DNA from: Bacteroidota bacterium | GTDB taxonomy: Bacteria; Bacteroidota; Bacteroidia; NS11-12g; UBA9320 | Direction: 5' to 3' | Length of the DNA: 64,000 bases | Assembly (NCBI GenBank): GCA_016124755.1 | Contig: WGNA01000003.1 | Span: 1-64,000, forward strand | Part shown: piece by piece, positions 28,339-39,215 of the stretch | Position numbering within the stretch: the stretch's first letter is position 1 | How the letters are laid out: every line of letters begins with the position of its first letter | The notes under the pieces: model-generated | What the model was told of the DNA's origin: nothing | Databases searched by the model: none | The model's input: only the letters and a program-made list of their open reading frames with translations | Position numbers and translations under genes: made by a program

Positions 28339-28975
28339 GGGGAGGAGGTAACGGAAACGGTAACGGGAACAGTAAGGGCAGTCTTTAAGAGGAAAAGAGC
28401 GGGAGAGCGAAAGGGCAGAGAGCGTTGAATTCTGAGTGGAGCGAAGAATCCCCGATTTCCCAAAAAAGTGACCGTCATTCTGAGCGAAGCGAAGAAACCC
28501 CGGGGACAGGAACCGTAACTGAATCTGTAACGGTAACAGCAATCATTCTTCTATTAGTCGATAGGATTTATGGTAAGAGCGGGAGAGCGAAAGAGCCCGA
28601 GAGCGTTGAATTCTGAGTGGTGCGAAGAATCCCCGATTTCCAAAAAAAGTGACCGTCATGCTGAGCGAAGCGAAGAAACCTTGGGGACTGGAACCGTAAC
28701 TGAATCTGTAACGGTAACAGCAATCATTCTTCTATTAGTCGATAGGATTTATGGTAAGAGCGAAAGAGCCCGAGAGCAGAGAGCGTTGAATTCTGAGTGT
28801 AGCGAAGAATCCCCGATTTCCAAAAAAAGTGACCGTCATTCTCAGCGAAGCGAAGAAACCCTCGGGACTGGAACAGTAACGGAAACTGTAACGAGTAACG
28901 GTAATTCCTCGTGCGGATAACGCAATCAAAAAGAGCGGGAGAGCGAAAGAGCCCGAGAGCAGAGTGCGTTGGGTA
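28339..28975. repeat. About three tandem copies of a 180-bp composite repeat
   Basis: After the sugar-transferase stop come GGTAAC/GGAAAC/GGGAAC hexamers, then a unit repeated with a period of 180-181 bp. AGCGTTGAATTCTGAGTG starts at 28421, 28602 and 28782, and each copy contains CGAAGAATCCCCGATTTCC, then GTGACCGTCATTCTGAGCG-type sequence, CGAAGCGAAGAAACC, and hexamers GTAACT/GTAACG/GTAACA. A fourth partial copy begins near 28930. Copies are nearly identical, so the expansion is recent. Translations (for example 28570-28920) are repetitive and not gene-like. Confidence 0.9.
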
Positions 28976-29181
28976 AAATGTGAGAATGAAACAAGATTTC
29001 GATTTGCGGGATTAAACGAATTTTGTTTTCGCGCGCACGTAGAAGGGCTTAAGCCCTTTCTCATTGTCTTCTTCAGCAGAGCCCTTCCCTCCTCAACCCG
29101 AAATCCATAACAATAAAAAAGGCGCTTCTGCATGAAACGCCTTATTATTATTCTGAAACTTAATCCAGATTGTATAATTCG
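28976..29181. other. Intergenic tail with palindrome and terminator
   Basis: Contains the palindrome AGGGCTTAAGCCCT at about 29044 and the terminator described separately. No gene. Confidence 0.5.
29118..29144 (-). terminator. Terminator of the FKBP operon
   Basis: AAGGCG and CGCCTT form a stem around a 13-base loop. On the minus strand it is followed by TTTTTTATTG. It lies about 40 bp beyond the stop at 29182. Confidence 0.75.
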
Positions 29182-29904
29182 TTATTTCCCTACCACGTCA
29201 ATCAACTCGACTTCAAAAATCAGAGTTGAATAGGGAGGAATACTTCCCCTGCCATTCGGGCCATACGCCAGATCATACGGAATATAAAGCATCCACTTTG
29301 AACCTTCCGGCATCAGTTTCAGCGCTTCCGTCCAGCCTTTAATAACCTGATTCACACCGAAACTCGATGGCTGTCCCCGATCAACAGAAGAGTCGAAAAC
29401 TTTTCCGTCGATAAAGGTTCCGTGGTAATGCGTAACTACATTATCCCCATCCACCGGTTTAACCCCGGTTCCTTGCTGTATTACTTTGTATTGAAGTCCG
29501 CTCGGTAGCGTTACCACTCCCGGTTGCTTTGCGTTGTTTTCCAAAAATTCAGCACCTGCGCGCATCATTTTTTCAACTTTGGCATTTTGCAATTCCTGCA
29601 CATATCCGTCAACCGTTTGTTGAGCCTTTTGCAACTCAGCGGGATTCACCTGATGATCAAATGCTTTTTTCATTCCGGCCACAAAAGCGTCGAAATTCAA
29701 TTCGTTAATATCGGCACCCATAATATTTTTACCGATGCTTATGCCCAGCGCCATGGAAACTGAGTCGAGTTTGTTTTTTAAAGGAGTATCCATCACAAGT
29801 GTTTCTTTTTCTGCCTGCGAAATACTGTGCTTTTGCGCGGCAATAAAAAAAGCAACCACCGCAATTGACAATGCTGTGGTTGCTAAAATCTTATTAATCT
29901 TCAT
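29182..29904 (-). CDS. FKBP-type peptidyl-prolyl cis-trans isomerase (Mip/FklB-like)
   Basis: Protein of 240 residues with an N-terminal hydrophobic export signal or anchor (ILATTALSIAVVAFFIAAQ). Residues about 40-125 match the FKBP N-terminal dimerisation helix (LDSVSMALGISIGKNI, VDGYVQELQNAKVEKMM). The C-terminal FKBP domain has GLQYKVIQQGTGVKP, VVTHYHGTFIDGKVFDSS, VIKGWTEALKLMPEGSKW and YGPNGRGSIPPYSTLIFEVEL. Predicted periplasmic proline isomerase and chaperone. It is the last gene of a minus-strand operon after an ABC-F gene and another FKBP. Confidence 0.92.
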   Translation of the reverse strand: MKINKILATTALSIAVVAFFIAAQKHSISQAEKETLVMDTPLKNKLDSVSMALGISIGKNIMGADINELNFDAFVAGMKKAFDHQVNPAELQKAQQTVDGYVQELQNAKVEKMMRAGAEFLENNAKQPGVVTLPSGLQYKVIQQGTGVKPVDGDNVVTHYHGTFIDGKVFDSSVDRGQPSSFGVNQVIKGWTEALKLMPEGSKWMLYIPYDLAYGPNGRGSIPPYSTLIFEVELIDVVGK

Positions 29905-29995
29905 GTAGCTAAAATAATTTCTTTATGGTTTCCGAAAACAGCCATCGATACACAGATGACCAAATCGGTAAACAACAAAGACTTTTTATTAGAAA

Positions 29996-30745
29996 TTATC
30001 TACCGGAAGGTACGGTCATTCCTTTGAGGCTTTCAAGTTCCGGCATATTGGAAGGAACGATGTCGAGCAACTCTACTTCAAAAACCAAAGTAGCACCAGG
30101 AGGTATCACGCTTCCGTTTCCTTCTTTGCCATAAGCCTGTTCGTAAGGAATTACGATCTTCCATTTGCCGCCTGATTTCATTTTCGGCAATACTTCTTTC
30201 CATCCCGGTATCATTTCGTTGAGTAAGAAACGAGCCGGCTTTTCATTGGTCTGATCGAAGGTTGTTCCGTTTGTAAGACTGCCGTTATAATGACAAACAA
30301 CCGTATCGGTGAGTTTCGGAGAATTTCCGGTTCCGGCTGTGATCACCTGATAAGCAATTCCACTCGGAAGCACCTGAACATCTTTCTGTTTTTTGAATTC
30401 TGCCATAAACTTCTCCCCTTCTTCCATATTCGGTTTTGCCTGCTCTTCAATTTCGGCGTCCTGCATCTTTTTGTCGTATGCCATTAACACAGGACGAAGA
30501 GATTCCATATCAACCAACAAATTGCTGTCTCCCCCATTCTGAAAATCTTTGATGGCGCGGGCAACCAATTCGTAGTTGATTTCTTTCCAGTAAGGCGGAA
30601 CCGAACGGCTTGCCAAAAACAACCCCAAACCATAAGAAGCAGAATCCGATTCTGTTTTTAAAAGTTTGGATGCGTCGTTTGAATCTTTGCCTTTACATCC
30701 CATCCATACCAGCGGGATCAGGGCTAACATTAAGTATTTATTCAT
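29996..30745 (-). CDS. FKBP-type peptidyl-prolyl isomerase, lipoprotein
   Basis: Protein of 249 residues. Signal peptide MNKYLMLALIPLVWMGC has a lipobox, so a membrane-anchored PPIase is predicted. The FKBP N-terminal region (SASYGLGLFLASRSV) is followed by a typical FKBP domain (GIAYQVITAGTGNSP, VVCHYNGSLTNGTTFDQ, MIPGWKEVLPKMKSGGKW, YGKEGNGSVIPPGATLVFEV). Paralog of the next gene but anchored by lipid instead of a hydrophobic N-terminus. It starts 22 bp after the ABC-F stop and is probably in the same transcript. Confidence 0.92.
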   Translation of the reverse strand: MNKYLMLALIPLVWMGCKGKDSNDASKLLKTESDSASYGLGLFLASRSVPPYWKEINYELVARAIKDFQNGGDSNLLVDMESLRPVLMAYDKKMQDAEIEEQAKPNMEEGEKFMAEFKKQKDVQVLPSGIAYQVITAGTGNSPKLTDTVVCHYNGSLTNGTTFDQTNEKPARFLLNEMIPGWKEVLPKMKSGGKWKIVIPYEQAYGKEGNGSVIPPGATLVFEVELLDIVPSNMPELESLKGMTVPSGR

Positions 30746-30767
30746 TTCTAAAATAATGGTCTGATGA

Positions 30768-32489
<1,722 letters not shown>

Positions 32490-32570
32490 TCAAGAGTAAA
32501 ATAAAGTCAGCCGGATTTGAATCAATAAAGGGAATCTCGTAGAAGTTTTCACGCCATTCCCACTTGCAAT

Positions 32571-34517
32571 TCAATTACTGCGAATCAGTTTAAAGTTTCT
32601 GCTTTGCTCCAGATTACCCCCACTGATTTCAATGAAATAGATTCCGTTAATTAATTGGTTTAACTCAAAATAGTTGAAATCACCATCTATTTTCTCCGAG
32701 AAAATGATCTCACCGATGGAGTTCATAATTTGCATTTTGTATAAACCTTCGTTTGGGATTACACTAACATTTATTGCCTGACTAAACGGATTTGGATAAA
32801 CTCTTACATCGGGTTTACTGAAATCTATCCCCAATAACGATTCGGTTTTACTGCATGAATATTTAACATTATTGCTTTGAATAAATATCTTGTTCGAGCC
32901 ATGATTGTCAAGACTAAATTGAAGCCGGTCACCACAATTAATGGTTAAATAAAATCCATATTCGAATTGAAATGCTGATGTATCTGATAATTGAACGCTG
33001 TAGCACTGACCATTGTCCGGTAGACATAAGGTACGATCAAGACCATAATATTTGTTCAGATTCTGGTTGGAAGAATCCGTACATAAGCACAAATCTTTTA
33101 GAGCTGCAGAGAGATAAATCTTTCCATTGCTTTCACCTTTTATAATTATTCGCGTGTTGGATGTTTCCGGAAATGTATAAAGAGCATTTAACTCAATACG
33201 GTTGTGATATGGCACACATTCGATACATCGTTTGTTGCTCTCCGACAAATTGTTGTTATGCACAAGAAACATTCGCTGACCAGATACAAGCTCTTGATAT
33301 TTTAAAGAAACAGTAAGCCAGGAATTATCTGCCAACCTGCGCTTATAAACCACGTCATAAATAGAAATATCACTATTATCAATTGAATCTAAACCGATTT
33401 TTATCAATTGGCTGTTAGAATCAATCGCAATATATGGGTGTTTTCTTTTTCGGGTTATTGCGTCAACCAATTCGTAATTAACGAGAAACATATTATTGTT
33501 GATTGGAAATACATCCGTATTCGAATAAAAATCCGGGATGATGCTCACCTTATCCCGAATGAATTTAGTGAAGTTACCAATATGCTTAATTTCTCCATCT
33601 GTAGCACTTAGTTGAAGCACTTTAACTTGTTGATCAGAAACAGAGTATGGAGCGTATTCCGGCGGGACGGTCCAGTTTAAGGAAGACGAATATTTGGTGT
33701 AATAAGAATAACAAATCTGATTTTCCAACACAAAGGAGAATTTCCCTCCGCTAATTTGAAAGTCCTTATCTTCAATTAAGGTAGACCATAATTCATCTCC
33801 ACTTGAGTCTATTTTAACAATTTGAAAACATTGATTTCTGTCGGAACCGGTGCATTTCACATTCCTTTTTATTCCGACAAATTCATTCTTTAAATCTGGT
33901 ATTAATTGTAAATCATGATAAACTGCAAGCGATGATAGATGTAAGATTTCCTGAGAATTGGAAATATTGAACTCCATGTCTAATTCATCTTGCATTAATG
34001 AAAAAGAGCTTGGTGAATTTTGCTTCCAATGAGTTGCCAATAATGAATTGTTCGAGCCAGACATTAAATTATCGGCTGTACGATATTGCGCTTTCCGAAT
34101 TTTACCAGCCTTCCAAGCAGCTATAAAAGGTTCTCCTTTAATTGCACCGCTGAAAATTAATGTGCCATCAACCAATACAAAACTATTAGCATAAATGTCT
34201 GTTGCAGAATTGTTATTAATTGGCAGTCCTAAATCTTCTTTATATACAACCGTACTATCAATGAATTTACCTGAAATACTTTCCCGAAAGATCATGATAC
34301 CATATTCTGTGTAATCCTGATTACGGTTCCTGGCAACCATTGACAAACAAATTAGTGTATCGCCATTCTCTTTAATAATTGGATTTATTGATCTGGGAAT
34401 TTCATGGATAATGGAATTTTGAGAAAATACCGAAAAAGAAAATCCGTAGATCAATGCTAAAAGAAATACCCATTGGGTAAACCGGAAAATTATTCCCGGG
34501 GTTTGGTTTGTTTTCAT
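32571..34517 (-). CDS. Secreted protein with T9SS type A sorting domain
   Basis: Secreted protein of 648 residues. The ATG at 34517 is chosen over one at 34544, since it directly precedes the signal peptide (MKTNQTPGIIFRFTQWVFLL...FSQ). The body is beta-rich with repeated strands such as DELWSTLIEDKD and NNMFLVNYELVD, possibly a degenerate propeller, with no named domain. The C-terminal 75 residues begin DVRVYPNPFSQAINVSV and end SRNFKLIRSN, a type A T9SS C-terminal domain. An isolated gene between the ABC-F operon and the act operon terminator. Function unknown. Confidence 0.75.
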   Translation of the reverse strand: MKTNQTPGIIFRFTQWVFLLALIYGFSFSVFSQNSIIHEIPRSINPIIKENGDTLICLSMVARNRNQDYTEYGIMIFRESISGKFIDSTVVYKEDLGLPINNNSATDIYANSFVLVDGTLIFSGAIKGEPFIAAWKAGKIRKAQYRTADNLMSGSNNSLLATHWKQNSPSSFSLMQDELDMEFNISNSQEILHLSSLAVYHDLQLIPDLKNEFVGIKRNVKCTGSDRNQCFQIVKIDSSGDELWSTLIEDKDFQISGGKFSFVLENQICYSYYTKYSSSLNWTVPPEYAPYSVSDQQVKVLQLSATDGEIKHIGNFTKFIRDKVSIIPDFYSNTDVFPINNNMFLVNYELVDAITRKRKHPYIAIDSNSQLIKIGLDSIDNSDISIYDVVYKRRLADNSWLTVSLKYQELVSGQRMFLVHNNNLSESNKRCIECVPYHNRIELNALYTFPETSNTRIIIKGESNGKIYLSAALKDLCLCTDSSNQNLNKYYGLDRTLCLPDNGQCYSVQLSDTSAFQFEYGFYLTINCGDRLQFSLDNHGSNKIFIQSNNVKYSCSKTESLLGIDFSKPDVRVYPNPFSQAINVSVIPNEGLYKMQIMNSIGEIIFSEKIDGDFNYFELNQLINGIYFIEISGGNLEQSRNFKLIRSN

Positions 34518-34746
34518 TCTAATTGGGTTACGACAATTGGTCAACGGTCACTCGCGTTGTGTATTGTTTCAACTTGAGGCCGAGAATGAAATTTACAATT
34601 CTTAAAACTTTCTATACCGAAGACAGATCCGTTTTGCACTTACTGATTTCCATAGCTTCAAGTAACCACTTTGGGCTCTTATGATCATAGGTTGTGCGAA
34701 CCAACTCTCATTAGTCGTGAACCTATCTGTCAAAAGCATGAATATA

Positions 34747-34772
34747 AAAAAAGGGGCTCAAAGGCCCCTTTT
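34747..34772 (-). terminator. Terminator of the act operon
   Basis: AAGGGGC (34751-34757) and GCCCCTT (34764-34770) form a strong stem with a six-base loop. On the minus strand it is followed by a run of eight T. It lies 22 bp beyond the actF stop. Confidence 0.9.
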
Positions 34773-34794
34773 CAATTTCTTTTAACAATCCGTG

Positions 34795-36153
34795 TTAAAC
34801 TCCCACATCGTGATTAACAGATTCGAGAATATACGGATGATTTATGGCATAAAGATTCTTTCTGGAAAGTGCGTGCAAGACCCAATAAATAAAGAATCCT
34901 GCGAACGCTATTGTCATTCCGAATTCTAATAAACCAAAACCGGATTCATCATGAAGTACGCCCGGCATAATCATCAGATATAAATCTAACCAGTGACCAC
35001 AAAGAATAATCAAAGCTGCGATCAACATTACTTTCGGATTTCTCTTCGCATTACGCATCATCAAAATGAGGAAAGGAGCAAAGAAGCACATCAGAATATT
35101 GGTTCTGAATAACATTTTATAATGAGGATTCAGTCTTGCGTCGAAGTACACAACCTCCTCAGGAATATTCGCATACCAAATCAAAAGGAACTGAGAAATA
35201 AAAATGTATCCCCAGAAAATTGAAAAGGCAAACATGAACTTCCCTATGTCGTGAATCACTTCATCTGATACAATTTCCATATATCCTTTAGACTTAAGCC
35301 ACAATGTGAACAAGCCAATTACGGAAAGTGTGGTTACGAACGCTACCGCAAAATTGTAAACCGAATAAATTGTTGAGTACCAGTGCGGATCAATACTCAT
35401 CATCACCAACCAACTGAGAATCGAGAAACTAAAAGCAAAAATTACGATGAATGCCGCAGAGAACCGGATGCTTTTATAAAAGTATGTTGTACCTCCGTTT
35501 GCATCTTCATTGGTAGAGAGTTTCCCGAGAATAAACCGGAACAACCACCAGACTAACATTATTGCCGGAACTCCAAACAAGAACCAGCCTTTGTTCAGGA
35601 ACCAATCTTTATCATCCAGTATTTTATCGAAGCCGGTATCTTCCGGTTTCAACCCTTTTTCCAAATATTCAATCCAGTGATACAAATAATCGCGACCAAA
35701 ATAGATAACGATTCCAATGGTGATAATTCCAATTGGCAGATAAGAAGACATAGCTTCCATAATTCTTTTCAGCAGTGTCGCCCATCCGGCATTTGCAGCA
35801 TAATTAACTGCCATAAAGAATAAAGCCCCCACTGCAAACAACATGAAATAATAAGAATTGAGCAGGAAGTTCGCCCAGATTCTCTTCATGCCTGTTGAAT
35901 GCTCAGCGTGCTCTTCACCGTGTCCGGCATCGGTTGCTTCTTCTGCTGCTGCGGCTCCTCCTTCGTGCTGAGGCGCATCTACAACCAGAGCTGTATGTTC
36001 TGCATCAGCTGGATGATCCTGGTTCTTCACCTGTCCCATTCCGATAAAGGTCAGGATTAGACCGAGAATGAAAACACCTCCCACGATCATTCTGGATCGC
36101 TTGGTGAAGACAAATTTTTCGTTTTTAACTTCCGTGATATAATGGTGTCCCAT
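34795..36153 (-). CDS. actF: Alternative complex III subunit ActF (quinol:cytochrome c oxidoreductase membrane subunit)
   Basis: Membrane protein of 452 residues with about ten hydrophobic helices. After the first helix there is a charged His-rich insert (about 45-90, HGEEHAEHSTG). The order of helices and segments such as NFLLNSYYFMLFAVGALFF, DKDWFLNKGWFLFGVPA, and WGYIFISQFLLIWYANIPEE is characteristic of ActF. ACIII oxidises quinol and passes electrons to a c-type cytochrome or oxidase. Last gene of the operon, 18 bp after actE, followed by a strong terminator. Confidence 0.9.
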   Translation of the reverse strand: MGHHYITEVKNEKFVFTKRSRMIVGGVFILGLILTFIGMGQVKNQDHPADAEHTALVVDAPQHEGGAAAAEEATDAGHGEEHAEHSTGMKRIWANFLLNSYYFMLFAVGALFFMAVNYAANAGWATLLKRIMEAMSSYLPIGIITIGIVIYFGRDYLYHWIEYLEKGLKPEDTGFDKILDDKDWFLNKGWFLFGVPAIMLVWWLFRFILGKLSTNEDANGGTTYFYKSIRFSAAFIVIFAFSFSILSWLVMMSIDPHWYSTIYSVYNFAVAFVTTLSVIGLFTLWLKSKGYMEIVSDEVIHDIGKFMFAFSIFWGYIFISQFLLIWYANIPEEVVYFDARLNPHYKMLFRTNILMCFFAPFLILMMRNAKRNPKVMLIAALIILCGHWLDLYLMIMPGVLHDESGFGLLEFGMTIAFAGFFIYWVLHALSRKNLYAINHPYILESVNHDVGV

Positions 36154-36171
36154 CGTATTGGTGTATTCTCG

Positions 36172-37224
36172 TTACTTGATAAAATAAATTTCTACTCGTC
36201 TGTTCTTTTCCCGATTCTCTTTCGAATCATTCGGAACCAGCGGCTGATTAGCCCCCATACCCTTTGCAGTAAAGCGATTTGCCGGTACTCCTTTTTCAAC
36301 TAAATAGTCGATAACCGCATTCGCCCGAATTTCGCTCAGCTTGTCGAGAGCCGCATCTGCATTAATATCGGAACTAACATGGCCAACAACCATTGCTTTC
36401 AGTGAAGTATTGGCTTTCATAATCTGCGCGACTTTATCAAGATAAGGCTTTGATTCATCCTTCATCTTTTTAAACCGAACATTATCAAACCGTACATTCT
36501 GCATGCTTTCCATAACAATCTTCATCGTGTTGGCATCAACTGCTGCAAATTGAACCCCGGTAAGATAAGACGGACCGCTGATCGCGTCGTTTGAAACTGT
36601 ACCTTCTTCAGACATTGAACCGGTAGTGGAACCAGTTTCATTTCCGCCTTCTGCATATTTAAATTCATCGCCAAGGCTGAGTTTCCGAACGTACATCATC
36701 ACCTGCCATCTTTGATCCGGTGTTAACACAGATGCATGAGAACCCATGTTGTTTTTACCGTAAGTAATGGTGTGAAAAATTTTCCCATCCGGCAGTGTCT
36801 TGATGTATTCATCCTGATAACCACTCCAGGGTGGAGGTGGATACTGACCGCTTTTAATAACGCCCCCATCATTTTTACCGGATTTACCGTGACAATGCTG
36901 GCAATTGATATTGTATAATCTTTCCCCTTCTGCCACATTAGTTTCGGTTGCACGAAGCGGGTTTGTCCAGGCAGCAGAAGCTTCGTATCCTTCGGGATAT
37001 GTTAGATATCCGAGTTGGCCCTGAGCGATGGTTCCCGGAACAGGAGTTCGCATGGTCATACCATTCGGATTATACTGCATTTCTTCGGTTTGGGTATAGG
37101 CCTCATACGCTTGGGAAACATACATGTTCGGCGCGTATTCAATCCCGGGATTGTTACCACCGGAATAACATCCGACAGAAACAACAGACATTGAGGCCAT
37201 CACCACCAGGATTTGATTTTTCAT
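36172..37224 (-). CDS. actE: ActE-type monohaem cytochrome c fused to an OmpA-like domain
   Basis: Lipoprotein of 350 residues. The ATG at 37224 puts a lipobox (VSVGC, Cys19) at the expected place; an ATG at 37254 would precede it. Residues about 90-185 are a cytochrome c domain with CQHCH (108-112) and a candidate axial Met160 in KNNMGSHA. Residues 245-350 are OmpA-like: AMVVGHVSSD, KLSEIRANAVIDYLV, AKGMGANQPLV and NRRVEIYF. OmpA domains bind peptidoglycan, so the fusion may tether the complex to the wall (inference). A Ser/Gly/Thr-rich linker (about 193-212) joins the two. Position between actD and actF fits ActE. Confidence 0.9.
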   Translation of the reverse strand: MKNQILVVMASMSVVSVGCYSGGNNPGIEYAPNMYVSQAYEAYTQTEEMQYNPNGMTMRTPVPGTIAQGQLGYLTYPEGYEASAAWTNPLRATETNVAEGERLYNINCQHCHGKSGKNDGGVIKSGQYPPPPWSGYQDEYIKTLPDGKIFHTITYGKNNMGSHASVLTPDQRWQVMMYVRKLSLGDEFKYAEGGNETGSTTGSMSEEGTVSNDAISGPSYLTGVQFAAVDANTMKIVMESMQNVRFDNVRFKKMKDESKPYLDKVAQIMKANTSLKAMVVGHVSSDINADAALDKLSEIRANAVIDYLVEKGVPANRFTAKGMGANQPLVPNDSKENREKNRRVEIYFIK

Positions 37225-37256
37225 TCTGTTTCGATTAATCGAATTTATTTTCATCC

Positions 37257-37829
37257 TCAGTGTTGATTATCGTTTGAGTGTTCCGGATTGTGTTCTCTAA
37301 TTTCAATAGCACCGGCAGATGTGATGATGCTGTCGAATTCACTTCTGGATACTTCACCCAATTGATCCGGAGTAACCACGAGCAGCATTCTGTCGTCGGT
37401 TTGTCGTGGATCGAGAATATCCGGAATTTTACCGTGAATCATTTTCGCTCTGATGAAGAACAGGATTCCAATTCCAAACGCGGTGAAGAGAATTGTACAT
37501 TCAAAAGTCACCGGAACCATACTTGGAATCATCATGTAGTTCTGTGGTTTACCACCAATGATCATCGGCCAGCTCTTAAATGTGTGCAAGTGGCTTGTCA
37601 TCGTATAGAACTGCAAAAGCAATCCAAGACAAAACCCTGTAAATCCGCAGAGAAACGCACCTACTGTAAGGTTGGATCTTTTGATCCCCAATGCCTTGTC
37701 GAGATTGTGAATCGGATACGGAGTAAAGCAGTCGAGGATTTCAACTCCGCGCTTTCTCAGTTTTTCAACCGAATGGAGCAGGTTGTCTCCATCGTCGTAA
37801 ACTCCAATAATTAATTTTTTGTCTAACAT
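37257..37829 (-). CDS. actD: Alternative complex III subunit ActD (DUF3341)
   Basis: Membrane protein of 190 residues with two transmembrane helices (about 57-78 and 108-128). DUF3341 features include VYDDGDNLLHSVEKLRKRG, a DCFTPYPIHNLDKALGI segment and FECTILFTAFGIGILFF. Both termini are on the same side. Located between actC and actE with spacings of about 20 and 32 bp. Its presence is diagnostic of an act operon. Function within the complex is structural (family knowledge). Confidence 0.93.
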   Translation of the reverse strand: MLDKKLIIGVYDDGDNLLHSVEKLRKRGVEILDCFTPYPIHNLDKALGIKRSNLTVGAFLCGFTGFCLGLLLQFYTMTSHLHTFKSWPMIIGGKPQNYMMIPSMVPVTFECTILFTAFGIGILFFIRAKMIHGKIPDILDPRQTDDRMLLVVTPDQLGEVSRSEFDSIITSAGAIEIREHNPEHSNDNQH

Positions 37830-37849
37830 CTTCTAACCTTAGATAAATA

Positions 37850-39196
37850 TCACTCTCTGCTTTTAATAATACTCTTAACCTCAGCCATATTGATAACCGG
37901 CAGGAATTTGCTGAACAGGAAGAAACATGTGAAGAATAATCCCATGGTTCCCACGAAGATTGCAACTTCAACGATAGTCGCGCTATACATCGCCCAGGAT
38001 GAAGTAAGGTAATCACGGTGCAGTGAAGTCACGATAATTACAAATCGCTCGAACCACATTCCGATATTCACAATGATGGACATGATAAAAATAAACCACG
38101 GAGTTGTTCTTGCCCACTTGAACCAGAAAACCTGAGGCGCAAAAAGGTTACAACTCATCATGGTCCAATATGCCCATGAATAAGGACCGAAAGCTCTGTT
38201 GAGGAATGCATACTGTTCGTATTCAACACCCGAGTATGCTGCAATGAAGAACTCAGTGAGATAAGCAAGTCCGACCATGGAGCCGGTAAGCATAACCACC
38301 TTTGTCATCGCTTCAAGGTGTCCTATAGTAATGTAGTCCTGAAGATTGAGAACACTTCGGGCAATAACAAGAAGAGTTAACACCATTCCGAATCCGGAGA
38401 AGATCGCACCCGCAACGAAGTAAGGCGGGAAAATCGTAGTGTGCCATCCCGGTTCAACCGAGGTCGCAAAGTCCATGGATACAATTGTGTGAACCGAGAG
38501 TACAAGCGGCGTGGATACACCGGCAAGTATCAAAGCCACGATTTCGTATCGGTGCCAGTTTCGGGCAGATCCGTTCCATCCCATTGAGAAGAAGCCGTAC
38601 CAGAATTTTCTCATCTTGCTGGTAGCTCTGTCCCGTACCGTTGCGATATCCGGAATTAATCCAAGATACCAGAACAGAAGGGATACAGAGAAGTATGTGG
38701 AGATCGCGAATACGTCCCACAACAACGGTGAGTTAAAGTTTACCCAAAGTGATCCGTAGGCGTTTGGAAGAGGAAGAGGCCAGTAGCCGAGCCACACACG
38801 TCCCATGTGAAATAACGGGAACATCGCGGCACAGATAACGGCGAAAATTGTCATTGCTTCTGCACTTCGGTTAATACTCATACGCCATTTCTGACGGAAA
38901 AGGAGAAGGATCGCTGAGATGAGCGTTCCTGCGTGACCAATACCAACCCAGAATACGAAGTTGGTAATATCCCATCCCCACATAACGGTTTTGTTCACCC
39001 CCCAGGTTCCGATTCCTTCCCAGACTGTCCAACCAATTGAAATAACAAAAATGGTCAGACAGATAAAGGAGATCGTAAAGCCTAACCACCACATTTTAGT
39101 GGGTTTGTTTTCAATCGGCCGGCATATGTCATTGCTCACATCACTGATGCTCTTATCACCGGTGACGAGTGGCTTTCTGATCGCTGCTTCGTACAT
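37850..39196 (-). CDS. actC: Alternative complex III subunit ActC (NrfD/PsrC-like)
   Basis: Multi-span protein of 448 residues with about ten helices, NrfD/PsrC-related. Segments such as [52 protein letters not shown] and [21 protein letters not shown] are characteristic of ActC. This is the quinol-binding membrane subunit (family knowledge). Spacing to actB is 19 bp and to actD 20 bp. No missing key segments noticed; length is typical. Confidence 0.93.
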   Translation of the reverse strand: MYEAAIRKPLVTGDKSISDVSNDICRPIENKPTKMWWLGFTISFICLTIFVISIGWTVWEGIGTWGVNKTVMWGWDITNFVFWVGIGHAGTLISAILLLFRQKWRMSINRSAEAMTIFAVICAAMFPLFHMGRVWLGYWPLPLPNAYGSLWVNFNSPLLWDVFAISTYFSVSLLFWYLGLIPDIATVRDRATSKMRKFWYGFFSMGWNGSARNWHRYEIVALILAGVSTPLVLSVHTIVSMDFATSVEPGWHTTIFPPYFVAGAIFSGFGMVLTLLVIARSVLNLQDYITIGHLEAMTKVVMLTGSMVGLAYLTEFFIAAYSGVEYEQYAFLNRAFGPYSWAYWTMMSCNLFAPQVFWFKWARTTPWFIFIMSIIVNIGMWFERFVIIVTSLHRDYLTSSWAMYSATIVEVAIFVGTMGLFFTCFFLFSKFLPVINMAEVKSIIKSRE

Positions 39197-39215
39197 TGAT
39201 TTCTGTCTCGATTAA

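Noticed and set aside
28425-28920. Reading frames rich in SERSEE/AERSEE motifs
   Set aside because: They are translations of the dispersed repeat and recur only because the repeat does.
28339-28960. CRISPR array or integron
   Set aside because: The repeat unit is about 180 bp, not 24-37 bp with unique spacers; no cas or integrase gene is near.
29040-29062. Palindrome AGGGCTTAAGCCCT as a terminator or operator
   Set aside because: It is followed by no clear T-run on either strand, and no regulator gene is nearby; it was left as an unassigned palindrome.
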